Positions 27,447-36,346 of a stretch of 47,457 bases of DNA are shown piece after piece. The notes under the pieces are model-generated. The model had not been told where the DNA came from and ran no database searches. It worked only from the letters and a program-made list of their open reading frames with translations. The position numbers and the translations under genes are program-made. Position 1 is the first letter of the stretch. Each line of letters begins with the position of its first letter. The DNA lies in the NCBI RefSeq assembly GCF_000802365.1, contig NZ_JSZE01000050.1:1-47457 (forward strand), in the 5' to 3' direction. This stretch comes from Xanthomonas cannabis pv. cannabis (GTDB taxonomy: Bacteria; Pseudomonadota; Gammaproteobacteria; Xanthomonadales; Xanthomonadaceae).

Positions 27447-28340
27447 ATGTTCACGACCCTGGTTGCCGTTGTCGTTGCACTCACGCTGGGCCATCTGGTG
27501 CCGGCGCAGGTCGCCAGGTTGCGACGGTTCGACTGGTTCGGCCATTGGCTACGCCGGCTGGACAGCCATGCCGCCGGCCGCGGCGCCTGGCAGGGCCGCT
27601 ATGGCGTACTGCTGGCGCTGCTGCCTGCGTTGTGTGTAGTCCTGCTGCTGCAATGGCTGCTGGACGATGTGTGGCACGGCTTTCTGTCGCTGGTGTTCGG
27701 TGTGGCGGTGCTGGCCTGGACCTGGGGCCCGCGCGATCTGGATCGCGATGTGGAAGCGGTGATCGATGCCGACGAGCCCGGTGCGCGGCGCGAGGCCATT
27801 TCGCACCTGCAGGCGGCCGGCGGCAGCGTGCACGAAGAGGTGCCCTCGCTGGTGGAAGCGGTGGTGATCAACGGACTGCGTCGCTGGTTTGCGGTGCTGC
27901 TGTGGTTTCTGCTGCTGGGGCCATTTGGCGCGGCGCTGTACCGGCTGACCGCACTGGCGGTGGAAAGCCCGCTGTCGGTGTTGCTGCCGCCACGCAATCT
28001 GGCTGGCGCGCGCTGGCTGCTGGCGGCGCTGGAATGGCCGGTGGCGCAGTTGATCGCCGTGTCGATGGCATTGGTGGGCAACTTCGACACCGTGTTTCGC
28101 GCATGGCGCGAGGCGCATGGCAATCGCTGGACGTTGGAGCCGCATTTTCTTGGTGCGGTGGCGCGTGCCAGCGTGAGCGCCGAGCTGCGCGAGGAAGCGC
28201 ACGACTACACCGATTCGGGCCTGGTACCGGTATGGCGCCGCCTGCCGGAAGTGCGCGATGCGATGAGCCTGGTGTGGCGTGTGCTGCTGCTGTGGATGGT
28301 GGTGCTGGCGTTGCTGGTGATTGCGGGGTGGGTGCGGTAA
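27447..28340 (+). CDS. ampE: AmpE-like inner-membrane protein
   Basis: 297 aa with about four transmembrane segments (VVAVVVALTLGHLVPAQV at the N-terminus; others at about 52-70, 150-170 and 275-297). GPRDLDRDVEAVID and FAVLLWFLLLGPFGAALYRL match the AmpE/CobD-like family. AmpE is linked to beta-lactamase induction and peptidoglycan recycling when next to ampD. Here ampD is not adjacent, so the link to beta-lactams is uncertain. GGAGG precedes the ATG. Confidence 0.85.
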   Translation: MFTTLVAVVVALTLGHLVPAQVARLRRFDWFGHWLRRLDSHAAGRGAWQGRYGVLLALLPALCVVLLLQWLLDDVWHGFLSLVFGVAVLAWTWGPRDLDRDVEAVIDADEPGARREAISHLQAAGGSVHEEVPSLVEAVVINGLRRWFAVLLWFLLLGPFGAALYRLTALAVESPLSVLLPPRNLAGARWLLAALEWPVAQLIAVSMALVGNFDTVFRAWREAHGNRWTLEPHFLGAVARASVSAELREEAHDYTDSGLVPVWRRLPEVRDAMSLVWRVLLLWMVVLALLVIAGWVR

Positions 28341-28553
28341 CGCCGTGCCCGACGAGAGGCAGTCAATCAGCTGCGTCATCGGCATGGAAAGCGCAGGGGC
28401 ATTGCCATCGCCATCGACGTCCGCCAAGAGCCGGCTTCCATCGTCGAACCCGATGACGACTTGCCAGGCGGTGACGTCTGGCAGTCTTCCCGGCTGATCG
28501 TTCGATAGCGTGCCTGGATTCTTGCACGGGACCGCGGAGTTGATTCTGATGAC
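28341..28553 (-). pseudogene. Protein-like tract in frame behind the DUF2752 stop codon
   Basis: After the DUF2752 stop codon the same minus-strand frame stays open and reads DVTAWQVVIGFDDGSRLL then ADVDGDGNAPALSMPMTQL before running antisense into ampE. No start codon or ribosome binding site is suitable. It may be a decayed gene fragment or a fortuitous open frame in GC-rich DNA. Confidence 0.2.
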
Positions 28554-28964
28554 CTAACCCGGCGCCAGCAGCGTGAACGGGTACCACGGCAAATTGCGGG
28601 CGATCCAGTAGGTGGGCAAGGCCCATAGCCAGAACTTCGGTTCGGACATCGTCTGCACGACCGGGGCGAACCAGCGCGCGCGCCAGCCGACTTTCCAGGC
28701 GATCAGGCCGGGCAGGGTGAACAGGCCGAGCACGGCGGCCGGATTCATTGCGAAGGCGCCGGGGAGATCGAAATGCACCAGCGCATAAAGTGCGCGCGTC
28801 ATGCCGCAACCGGGGCAGTAGCAGCCGGTGACGGCACGGAACACGCAGGGCGGGAACGGGCTGTTGCTCGCGTTCGGGTCGAAGCGATACAGCAACGACA
28901 CGCCAAAGGCGGCCACGCTGGTGGCCGCCCCGAGTCCAAGCCAATGGCGTGGACGCAGCTGCAT
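28554..28964 (-). CDS. DUF2752 membrane protein
   Basis: 136 aa. The family motif CPGCGMTRALYALVHFDL is present after a hydrophobic helix (GLGAATSVAAFGVSLLYRF), and a further helix pair follows. Membrane protein of unknown function. Its ATG overlaps the stop codon of the CD225-domain gene by one base (TAATG), so the two are translationally coupled; members of these families are often neighbours in bacteria. Confidence 0.85.
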   Translation of the reverse strand: MQLRPRHWLGLGAATSVAAFGVSLLYRFDPNASNSPFPPCVFRAVTGCYCPGCGMTRALYALVHFDLPGAFAMNPAAVLGLFTLPGLIAWKVGWRARWFAPVVQTMSEPKFWLWALPTYWIARNLPWYPFTLLAPG

Positions 28965-29308
28965 TACTGCATGTGCTGCAACTGCTGCATGTAGTCCATG
29001 TAGCCCTGCATGCCGCCGGTGGCGACCATGCCGATGTTGATCAGCAGGCCGATCGCAGCCAGCACGCTGGTCACGATGCACCAGGTCTTGGCGGTGTTGG
29101 AAGCGCGACGCGCGCCGTCGATGTCGCCCTGGTTGAGCAGGCCGTTGACCTTGCTGGAGAACACGATCGCCACGATGCCGGAGATCAGGGCCGGGCAGCA
29201 CAGGCAGAAGCCGAGCACGGTGGAGACGATCGCCCAGATCAGGTGATTGGGCACCGGGCCAGGTGCGGCGCTGGAAGAGGGATGGATCGGCGGTGGGATG
29301 GCACTCAT
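28964..29308 (-). CDS. CD225/dispanin-family membrane protein
   Basis: 114 aa with two transmembrane helices. The proline-rich N-terminus (PPPIHPSSSAAPGPVPN) precedes the domain: NHLIWAIVSTVLGFCLCCP, then ISGIVAIVFSSKVNGLL and a second helix TSVLAAIGLLINIGMVATG. The family includes the animal IFITM proteins, which act on membranes during viral entry; bacterial members have no established function. Coupled to the DUF2752 gene. GGAGC precedes the ATG. Confidence 0.85.
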   Translation of the reverse strand: MSAIPPPIHPSSSAAPGPVPNHLIWAIVSTVLGFCLCCPALISGIVAIVFSSKVNGLLNQGDIDGARRASNTAKTWCIVTSVLAAIGLLINIGMVATGGMQGYMDYMQQLQHMQ

Positions 29309-29595
29309 GGTGAAGCTCCTTGGGTGGTAAACAACAGCGAACTGATGGGTGAGTGGGGTGTGTTATCCGGGGACGAGTGCATCGGCATGCCTATCGCCGC
29401 CGGCACGACAGCCAGCCGCTGAAGTGAGCAACGCCCGCCGATCACGGCAGACGCCTCAGGCGCGATGATGTTGAGCACAACGACTTCCCCCGGTGCGGCC
29501 TGTCGCGCTCGCTTGGCGAACGCGGCGGCAAAGCGTGCAGTGGCGCACAGGCTACTCGCGGTGCGCGACAGACGCAAAGCCCCCGCCCGCCAGAC
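29309..29595. other. Intergenic region upstream of the CD225 gene
   Basis: It must hold the promoter of the CD225-DUF2752 pair. A 90-codon minus-strand frame (29305-29577) overlaps the CD225 start and lacks family features, so I do not call it. No terminator is seen behind the MFS-acyltransferase gene. Confidence 0.4.
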
Positions 29596-31518
29596 TCAGG
29601 CGCGGTCCTCACGCAATGCGCGCACCTGCTGTTCGAGCGATGCGGCGCTGGCTTGATCGCCGGCCACGGCGGGGCCGGCTACCACGTCGATCCGGGCGCG
29701 CATCCGGCGCGGCACGCGCATGCGGCCCAGGCGGGTGTCGCGGCGGCTCCACATGCTCGACCACATGCCGCGCAGCGCCAGCGCAATCACCGGCACGTTG
29801 CGGCGCTCCAGGATTTTTTCGACGCCGGATTTGAACGCGGCAATCTCACCGTCCTTGGTCAACGCACCTTCCGGGAAGATGCACACCAGTTCGCCATCGG
29901 CCAAGGCGGCATCGATGCGGTCGAAGGCCTGCTGCATCAATGCAGGGTCTTCGCGCGCGCCGGCGATCGGGATGGCCTTGGCGGTGCGGAAGATCCAGCG
30001 CATCACCGGGATACGGAAGATCTTGTAGTACATGACAAAGCGCACCGGGCGCGGAATCACCGCCGACAGGATCAGCGCGTCCATGTAGCTGACGTGGTTG
30101 CACACCAGCAACGCGGCGCCGTCGTCGGGAACGTGCCCGTCGATGTCGCGCGCACGCAGGCGGTACAACACGCTCACCAGCACCCAGCTGAGGAAGCGCA
30201 TCAGGAACTCAGGCACCAGGGTGAAGATCCACAGCGCCACCAGCGTATTGGCGATGGCCAGCGCCAGGAACACCTGCGGAATGCTCAGGCCGGGCAACGG
30301 AAGACGCACGCCGAACAGCACGACCTGCGGCAGCTGCAGTGCGATACCGATGACGGCCGCGGCCACGATGAACAACGAGTTCTGGATGTTGAGCCCGGCG
30401 ATCACGCGCGACAGCTCGGCCTTGGGCGTGCGGCTCTGGATCAGCGCAAACAACGGCACCACGAACAAGCCGGTGAACAGGCCGATGCCGACCAGATCGA
30501 CGATCAGCCGCACGCTGCCAGGCTGTTGCACGAACTGGCTGATCGACAGCCCGGTGACCGGCGCTGCACCGGGACGGGCGAAATACAGATCCAGCAGGAA
30601 CGCGCTGATGCCGAACGCGCCCAGCGGCACCAGACCGATCTCCACGGTGCGCCCGGACAGCCGCTCGCACAGCAGCGAACCGACGCCGGTGCCGATCGAA
30701 AACAACGCCAGCGCAAACACGTACAGGTCCTGCTGGCCGCCCAGATTGAGCTGCGCGTAGGTGGGCAACTGCGCGGTGAGCACGGTGCCGACGAACCAGA
30801 ACCACGACACGCCCAGCACCGAGTTGCGCACTGCCGGCGTGCGCCGGGTCAGGCGCATGATGGCGCGCGATTCGGGGATGGGGTTCCAGTTGATGGTCAG
30901 CTCGGGCGCGCCGGCATCGACCCTGGGCACCAGCCGCGCCACCAGATTGCCGGTGACGGCGATTGCGATCACCGCGGTGGCCGCCGCTTCCGGGCCATGG
31001 CTGCCGGCAATCTGGAAGATCAGCCCGCCGAAGATCATGCCGCACAGGATCGAGATGGAGGTGCCCATCTCGACCAGGCCATTGCCACCGGTGAGTTCCT
31101 CCGGCTTGAGCACCGAAGGCAGGATCGAATATTTCACCGGCCCGAACAGGGTGGACTGCAGGCCGGTGCAGAACAGCGCAATCAGCAGGATCACCATGTT
31201 CTCGGTGATGAAGCCCACCGCGGCCAGCGACATGATGGCGATCTCCATCGTGGTGGTGATCACGATGAGCTTCTGTTTTTCCAGTTTTTCGGCGATCTGG
31301 CCGGCCAGCGCGGAGAACAGGAAGTACGGCAGGATGAACAGTGCCGGCGCCAGATTGGTGTAGAGCGTGCGCTGCGCGGCATCGATGCCGAGATAGAACA
31401 ACAGCCCGATGATGGCCTGCCGATAGACGTTGTCGTTGAACGCGCCCAGCGCCTGGACAGCGAAGAACGGCAAGAAGCGGCGCTGCCTGAGCAGGGCGAA
31501 CTGACTGTGACCGGACAT
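29596..31518 (-). CDS. Fused MFS lysophospholipid transporter and PlsC acyltransferase
   Basis: 640 aa. Residues 1-440 form a 12-helix major-facilitator domain of the LplT type (FFAVQALGAFNDNVYRQ at 19-35, GPVKYSILP at 126-134). Residues 445-635 form a 1-acylglycerol-phosphate acyltransferase with the catalytic H475-X4-D480 (CNHVSYMDAL) and FPEG (548-551). In E. coli the transporter LplT and the acyltransferase Aas are separate, and Aas also has an acyl-ACP synthetase domain that is missing here. The fusion probably flips lysophospholipid inward and reacylates it. Confidence 0.9.
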   Translation of the reverse strand: MSGHSQFALLRQRRFLPFFAVQALGAFNDNVYRQAIIGLLFYLGIDAAQRTLYTNLAPALFILPYFLFSALAGQIAEKLEKQKLIVITTTMEIAIMSLAAVGFITENMVILLIALFCTGLQSTLFGPVKYSILPSVLKPEELTGGNGLVEMGTSISILCGMIFGGLIFQIAGSHGPEAAATAVIAIAVTGNLVARLVPRVDAGAPELTINWNPIPESRAIMRLTRRTPAVRNSVLGVSWFWFVGTVLTAQLPTYAQLNLGGQQDLYVFALALFSIGTGVGSLLCERLSGRTVEIGLVPLGAFGISAFLLDLYFARPGAAPVTGLSISQFVQQPGSVRLIVDLVGIGLFTGLFVVPLFALIQSRTPKAELSRVIAGLNIQNSLFIVAAAVIGIALQLPQVVLFGVRLPLPGLSIPQVFLALAIANTLVALWIFTLVPEFLMRFLSWVLVSVLYRLRARDIDGHVPDDGAALLVCNHVSYMDALILSAVIPRPVRFVMYYKIFRIPVMRWIFRTAKAIPIAGAREDPALMQQAFDRIDAALADGELVCIFPEGALTKDGEIAAFKSGVEKILERRNVPVIALALRGMWSSMWSRRDTRLGRMRVPRRMRARIDVVAGPAVAGDQASAASLEQQVRALREDRA

Positions 31519-31585
31519 GCAGTTTCCTTTGCGAACGCGCGCAGCCTAGCAGGCTTCCACGGCGCGCTGGTGGATGCCGCCTCGC

Positions 31586-32488
31586 TCAGCGCGCTGCACG
31601 TGCTGCTGGCGTGCGGGGCGCGCGTTGGGCGCGCAGCAAGGCGACGAAGGCGCGCGCGGCCGGGGTTGGGTCGGGCCGCCACACGGCGTAGGTGAGAAAG
31701 CGGAAACGCTCCTTGAGCGCGACCGTGACCACGCCACGCATGGCGCCGGCCATGGTGTGCGGCACGATGCCCACGCCCAGATCGGCCGCCACCAGCTCGC
31801 GCACCAGATCGGCATGGGTGACCTCGTACTGCTGGCGCTGCCGCAGGCCGGCCTGCGCGAAGGCGGCATCGATGATGCCGCGCACGCCGGCACCGGGTAT
31901 CAGCCCGGCCATCGGTTCGTCGTCGAGCTCGGCCAGCGCCACCCGTTTGCGCGCGGCAAAGCGGTGGCCGGGGGCCACGATCAAGGCCAGCGCCTCCTCA
32001 TGCAGCAGCAGGCGCTGCGCTGGCACCGCGACCTGCGGGCCAACGCCGACCAGGGCCACATCCAGCCGGCCTTCGCCCAGATCGAGCAGCAAGGCCTCGC
32101 TCATGGCGGTGCGCAGGTGCACGTCCACCCGCGCGTGCGCACTGCGGAACTGATGCAGCAACGCCGGCAGCTGCACGGTGGTGAGCGAGGAAATCTGCCC
32201 CAGCGTGAGCCGCCCGCGCACCGTGCCCAGCGCCTGGGCCATTTCCTCGTGCAGGCGCTCGGCCGCGCGCAGGGTTTCGCGGGCGTTGTGCAGAAAGACC
32301 TCGCCGGCGGCGGTGGGCCGCACATGGCGGGTGCCGCGTTCGAACAGGCGTGCGCCGAAGGTCTCTTCGATCTTGGCGACCTGGTGGCTGAGCGCCGATT
32401 GCACGGTGTTGCAGCGGCGCGCGGCCGCGGTGAAGCCGCCTTCTTCGGCCACGGCGACGGCAAATTCCAGTTGGCGCAAGGTCAGCAT
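31586..32488 (-). CDS. LysR-family transcriptional regulator
   Basis: 300 aa. Winged helix-turn-helix at 1-60 (LRQLEFAVAVAEEGGFTAAA, VQSALSHQVAKIEETFGARL), followed by a substrate-binding domain from about 90. The Met at 32488 is preferred over one 22 codons upstream because LysR proteins start at the MLTLRQLE-type motif. Divergent from an MFS exporter gene across 97 bp, so it probably controls that gene and itself. Confidence 0.92.
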   Translation of the reverse strand: MLTLRQLEFAVAVAEEGGFTAAARRCNTVQSALSHQVAKIEETFGARLFERGTRHVRPTAAGEVFLHNARETLRAAERLHEEMAQALGTVRGRLTLGQISSLTTVQLPALLHQFRSAHARVDVHLRTAMSEALLLDLGEGRLDVALVGVGPQVAVPAQRLLLHEEALALIVAPGHRFAARKRVALAELDDEPMAGLIPGAGVRGIIDAAFAQAGLRQRQQYEVTHADLVRELVAADLGVGIVPHTMAGAMRGVVTVALKERFRFLTYAVWRPDPTPAARAFVALLRAQRAPRTPAARAAR

Positions 32489-32585
32489 GCAATCTCGAAA
32501 CGCGATGGATACGGTGAAAACAATACATTGGAAAGATGCATCGCCGCTGCCCACACTGCGCCCATCCTTTCGCTAAGCACACGCC
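32489..32585. promoter_or_regulatory. Divergent LysR/MFS control region
   Basis: 97 bp shared by the two divergent genes. LysR operators usually contain T-N11-A within a short dyad; several such pairs fit the AT-rich part (about 32505-32545) and I cannot pick one. The location is inferred from gene arrangement. Confidence 0.45.
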
Positions 32586-33776
32586 ATGACCCCCGAGCCG
32601 ACGTCCCATCCGCCCTTGGCGCGCCGTCTGGTGCTACTGATGGCCGCCGCCACCGGTCTGGCGGTGGCGAGCAACTACTACGCCCAGCCCTTGCTGGAAA
32701 CACTGGCGCAGGCGTTCGGAATCCAGGTGCGCAGCGCCGGCGCGGTGGTGACCGCCGCGCAGCTGGCCTACGCGGCCGGCTTGCTGTTGCTGGTGCCGCT
32801 GGGCGACCGGCTGGAGCGGCGCAGCCTGATCGTGGGCCTGTTCGTGCTGAGCGCGCTGGGCCTGCTGGTGAGCGCCAGTTCGCACAGTTTTGCGATGTTG
32901 CTGGTGGGCACGATCGTGAGCGGCGCCAGCTCGGTGGCGGCGCAGATCCTGGTGCCGTTCGCTGCCACGTTGGCGGCGCCCAACGAGCGCGGCCGGGTGA
33001 TCGGCACGGTGATGAGCGGGCTGCTGCTGGGCATCCTGCTGGCGCGTACCGCGGCCGGCGTGCTGGCCGGTGTGGGCGGCTGGCATACGGTGTACTGGAT
33101 CGCGTCCGGGTTGCTGCTGGTCACCGCATGGCTGCTGTGGCGTGGGCTGCCGCGGCATCCGGGCAATGCGCAATTGTCCTATCCGAAGCTGGTGGGCTCG
33201 GTGCTGACCCTGCTGCGCGACGATGCGGTGCTGCGCTCGCGTTCGGTGCTGGGCGGGTTGATCTTTGCCGGCTTCAGCATGTTCTGGACCACGCTGGCGT
33301 TTCTGTTGTCCGGGCCGAGCTATGGCTATGGCACCGTGGTGATCGGGCTGTTCGGCCTGATCGGTGCGGCCGGTGCGCTGGCCGCCAATCGCTCCGGGCA
33401 TTGGTCCGATCACGGCCATGGCGACCGCGTGAGCTGGGGCGGGCTGGTGATGTTGCTGGTGTCATGGGGCTTGCTGGCGTTTGCGCCGCAGTCGATCGCG
33501 CTGCTGATCGTGGGCGTGCTATTGCTGGATATCGCGGTGCAGGGCGTGCATATCGCCAACCAGAGCGTGATTTATCAGCGCAACCCCAATGCACGTAATC
33601 GCATCACCTCGGCCTACATCACCTGCTATTTCATCGGTGGTGCGGTGGGGTCGACGTTGGGCACTGCGGCGTATGCACAGGCCGGCTGGATGGGGGTGGT
33701 GATCGGTGGCGCGGTGCTTGCTGCAGCGGCGCTGGGTTGGGTGGGGCTGAGCGTGGCGCGCGGGCAATGGAAGTAG
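32586..33776 (+). CDS. MFS transporter (probable drug or metabolite exporter)
   Basis: 396 aa with 12 predicted transmembrane helices. The N-terminal pattern LMAAATGLAVASNYYAQPLL and the loop-2/3 motif GDRLERRSLIVGL are typical of the YgaY/NepI-like DHA1 group. The C-terminal half contains IANQSVIYQRNPNARNRITS, characteristic of the same group. The divergent LysR gene is the likely regulator. Substrate unknown. Confidence 0.88.
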   Translation: MTPEPTSHPPLARRLVLLMAAATGLAVASNYYAQPLLETLAQAFGIQVRSAGAVVTAAQLAYAAGLLLLVPLGDRLERRSLIVGLFVLSALGLLVSASSHSFAMLLVGTIVSGASSVAAQILVPFAATLAAPNERGRVIGTVMSGLLLGILLARTAAGVLAGVGGWHTVYWIASGLLLVTAWLLWRGLPRHPGNAQLSYPKLVGSVLTLLRDDAVLRSRSVLGGLIFAGFSMFWTTLAFLLSGPSYGYGTVVIGLFGLIGAAGALAANRSGHWSDHGHGDRVSWGGLVMLLVSWGLLAFAPQSIALLIVGVLLLDIAVQGVHIANQSVIYQRNPNARNRITSAYITCYFIGGAVGSTLGTAAYAQAGWMGVVIGGAVLAAAALGWVGLSVARGQWK

Positions 33777-33907
33777 GCGTGGCTGATGAGGCGACGACGC
33801 GGGGACTGCACGAATGTGGCAGTTGCGCGGCATTGCATGGCTCGGTGTCGCCTTGCACAGGGACGCTGCGTTGGCTGCACGGCCACGCACCTGTGGGCAA
33901 CACGCCG

Positions 33908-36166
33908 CTAAGCCTTGTTGACCGCCAGACGGGCCGTGTTCTCTGCCGGCGCGGTGGTCACCGCCAGCGCCGCAGCGCGCAGTTTGGGCAATAAGCGCAG
34001 CGTCAACGCCAGCTGGTCGCGCACCAGGCGCTGCTTGGGTGGCAATTGCACGGCGTGGTGTTCCAATGCGTCGGCGGTGGCGAGCTCTTCGCTTTCGTCG
34101 TGTACCGGCAGCGGATGGCGTTCGCGCAAGGCGGTGGCGATCTCGCCCAGCGCGCGCTGCAGGTAGTCGCCTGCCTGCGCGATGGCGGGATCGTGTCCGC
34201 CTTCCAGCGCGGTGCGGTGCGCGCCCAGTGCGGAGAGATACCCGAGCAAGGTGTTGGACAGCGCCAGAAAGCGGAAACCCGCGTCCAGATTGCGCCGGTA
34301 ACGGCCCGGTTCACGCAGCATGTTGGACAGCGCAACCGACAACGCGGCATCGGCGTTGTGCATGTCGCGGCGTGCGATGCGGTAGGGCAGATCGTCGCGC
34401 ATGCCGCTGGCGTATTGCTCCAGTACCTGGGTCAGGTAGCGCGCGCAACTGGCCAGCACCGTGGCCATCACCTGATTGAGGCGGCGGCCCTGCCAGTCCG
34501 GCAGGATCAGGAACGAGGCCGCCGCGGCGATCGCGCAGCCGATCAAGGTGTCGATCAGGCGCGGCCAGATCAGCACGAAACCGTCGCCGAGCAGGTTGAA
34601 GCAGAACAGCGCCATCACGGTGATGCCGGCGGTGGCGAGCATATAGCGATCGGTGCGGGTGACGAAGAAGATCAGCGCAGCGGCCAGGGCCAGCAGCAAT
34701 TGCACTTCGGTGCCCGGGAACAGCTGCATCAGCGCCCAGGTGGCGACCAGGCCGATCAGGGTGCCGGCGATGCGTTGCACCAGCCGCAGGCGGGTGGCGC
34801 CGTAGTTGGGGCGGCACACGAACGCGGTGGTGAGCAGGATCCAGTAGCCGTTGTCGGCATGGATGGACTGCATCACCGCATAGCCCACCACCAGCGCGAT
34901 GGCCATGCGCAGGCCATGGCGGAACAGCACCGAGCCGGGCGTGAGCTGCTGGCCGAGCCGGGCGGCCATCTCGCGCAAGGTATGCGGCGAGGAATCGCGC
35001 AGGCGGGTGTCGAGGTTGTCACTGGTGGAATCGAATTGCGCCGCTTCGGACAACTTGCGCTCGATGCTCTGCAGGTTGGTGACCAGCAGTTCCAGCGCGC
35101 CGAGCAGGCGCGCCAGCGCCGGGTCGGCGCGCGCATGCAGGTAATCCAGCGACTGGCGCAGGTCTTCGGTGGCCAGGCGGCTGTTGTCACCGTAGTCGAA
35201 CGGCTGGCGCAGCCGGATCGCCTCGCCCAGCGCGGCGCAGGCCTTGCCCTGCAGCGCGAGCAGGCGCTGGCAGCGGTACAGCACATCGCTGTGGAAGAAC
35301 GCGTCGGTCAGCGCTTCATACGGGTAATGCGAGGAGCTGGCGCGCTCGTGGAATTCCTGCGCCATGTAATACAGCCGGAAATACAGGCCCGATTGCACGC
35401 CCGGCCGCCCCGAGCGGCCGAAGCGGCTCATGATCGCGGTCTTGGCGGCGTTGAGCGCGCCGACCACCCTGGCATTCTGTTCGGCCAGCGCCAGCCGGCG
35501 CGCGTGCAGGTCGCTTTGGCGCACCGGTTCGAACAGATCGGCCTTGAGCCTGAGGTAGCGGCCCAGTTCGAAGAACAGCCGCGACAGCCGCTCGCGCACC
35601 GGGCGATTGGCAAACAGGATGGTCCACAGGATCGACAGCACGCCATACCAGGTGGCGCCGATCATCAGCAGCGCTGCGCCATGCCAGGCAATACGCGGGT
35701 CGTGGCTGCCATGCTGGTCCATGCCGATCATGGCGTAGATCGACAAGGCCACCGTGGCCTGCGCGATGGACGCGTAGCGCTCGCCCAGCGCGCCCAGCAG
35801 GGTGAGCGAAAAGGTCGCCAGGGCCATGCCGATCACGAACGCCAGCGGATACGGGAACAGCAGCGTCACCGCAGCGGCGGCGGCGTCAAAACACAGCAAC
35901 GACAGCAGCACCGATTTGATGCGGCCCAGCCAGTTGTCGTCGGTCTCGGCGATGGCGCTGGCGATGGCGCCCAGGAACAGCGCCGGCACCGCGGTGAGTT
36001 GATGCCAGTGCCAGCACACGCCCATCGCCACCGCCAGTGCGATGAATACGCGCAGGCCATAGCTGGCCTTTTCATGGGCCCACAGGCGGCTGAGGCGGGT
36101 TTCGAAGGTAGTGGCGGCCACGGTCTCTGAAGGGCAAGCGTGCCCGGGCATTATTGCCGCAGCCAC
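33908..36166 (-). CDS. FUSC-family (YccS/YhfK-type) inner-membrane protein
   Basis: 752 aa with two clusters of about five to six transmembrane helices (about 35-165 and 405-540), each followed by a soluble helical domain. VFIALAVAMGVCWHWHQL and FVCRPNYGATRLRLVQRIAG are the characteristic segments. The architecture matches E. coli YccS and fusaric-acid resistance/aromatic-acid exporters. The start is uncertain: codons 1, 6 or a GTG at 16 are possible. No partner gene lies adjacent; substrate unknown. Confidence 0.87.
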   Translation of the reverse strand: MAAAIMPGHACPSETVAATTFETRLSRLWAHEKASYGLRVFIALAVAMGVCWHWHQLTAVPALFLGAIASAIAETDDNWLGRIKSVLLSLLCFDAAAAAVTLLFPYPLAFVIGMALATFSLTLLGALGERYASIAQATVALSIYAMIGMDQHGSHDPRIAWHGAALLMIGATWYGVLSILWTILFANRPVRERLSRLFFELGRYLRLKADLFEPVRQSDLHARRLALAEQNARVVGALNAAKTAIMSRFGRSGRPGVQSGLYFRLYYMAQEFHERASSSHYPYEALTDAFFHSDVLYRCQRLLALQGKACAALGEAIRLRQPFDYGDNSRLATEDLRQSLDYLHARADPALARLLGALELLVTNLQSIERKLSEAAQFDSTSDNLDTRLRDSSPHTLREMAARLGQQLTPGSVLFRHGLRMAIALVVGYAVMQSIHADNGYWILLTTAFVCRPNYGATRLRLVQRIAGTLIGLVATWALMQLFPGTEVQLLLALAAALIFFVTRTDRYMLATAGITVMALFCFNLLGDGFVLIWPRLIDTLIGCAIAAAASFLILPDWQGRRLNQVMATVLASCARYLTQVLEQYASGMRDDLPYRIARRDMHNADAALSVALSNMLREPGRYRRNLDAGFRFLALSNTLLGYLSALGAHRTALEGGHDPAIAQAGDYLQRALGEIATALRERHPLPVHDESEELATADALEHHAVQLPPKQRLVRDQLALTLRLLPKLRAAALAVTTAPAENTARLAVNKA

Positions 36167-36346
36167 GCGCCGCCGGTGTGCAGGGCGGCTAGTCCTTTGT
36201 CAGTAGCTGCATGCTGGGGGTGGTCGCAGCCGGCGGGCACTGGCGTCGGCGAAAGGCGTGCTGGTGCCGCGCAGTGTGCTGCACCAGCGGCGACTCGCCA
36301 CGCCGCGACAGCGTGCGCGTGGCGCCGCTGCGGCAAGCGTACGGCG

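Noticed and set aside
29653-31695. 680-codon plus-strand frame antisense to the MFS-acyltransferase gene
   Set aside because: Composition is dominated by His, Arg, Gln and Ala with no domain. The minus-strand gene has clear motifs.
31574-33598. 674-codon plus-strand frame over the LysR and MFS genes
   Set aside because: It is antisense to LysR and out of frame with MFS. Both real genes have recognisable domains.
34046-36130. 694-codon plus-strand frame antisense to the FUSC-family gene
   Set aside because: Shadow of the minus-strand gene, His/Arg/Gly/Gln-rich, no family features.
36290-36346. 8-bp inverted repeat GCTGGTGC/GCACCAGC upstream of this stretch as a purD terminator
   Set aside because: Loop is long and there is no T run on the purD strand, so I do not call it.
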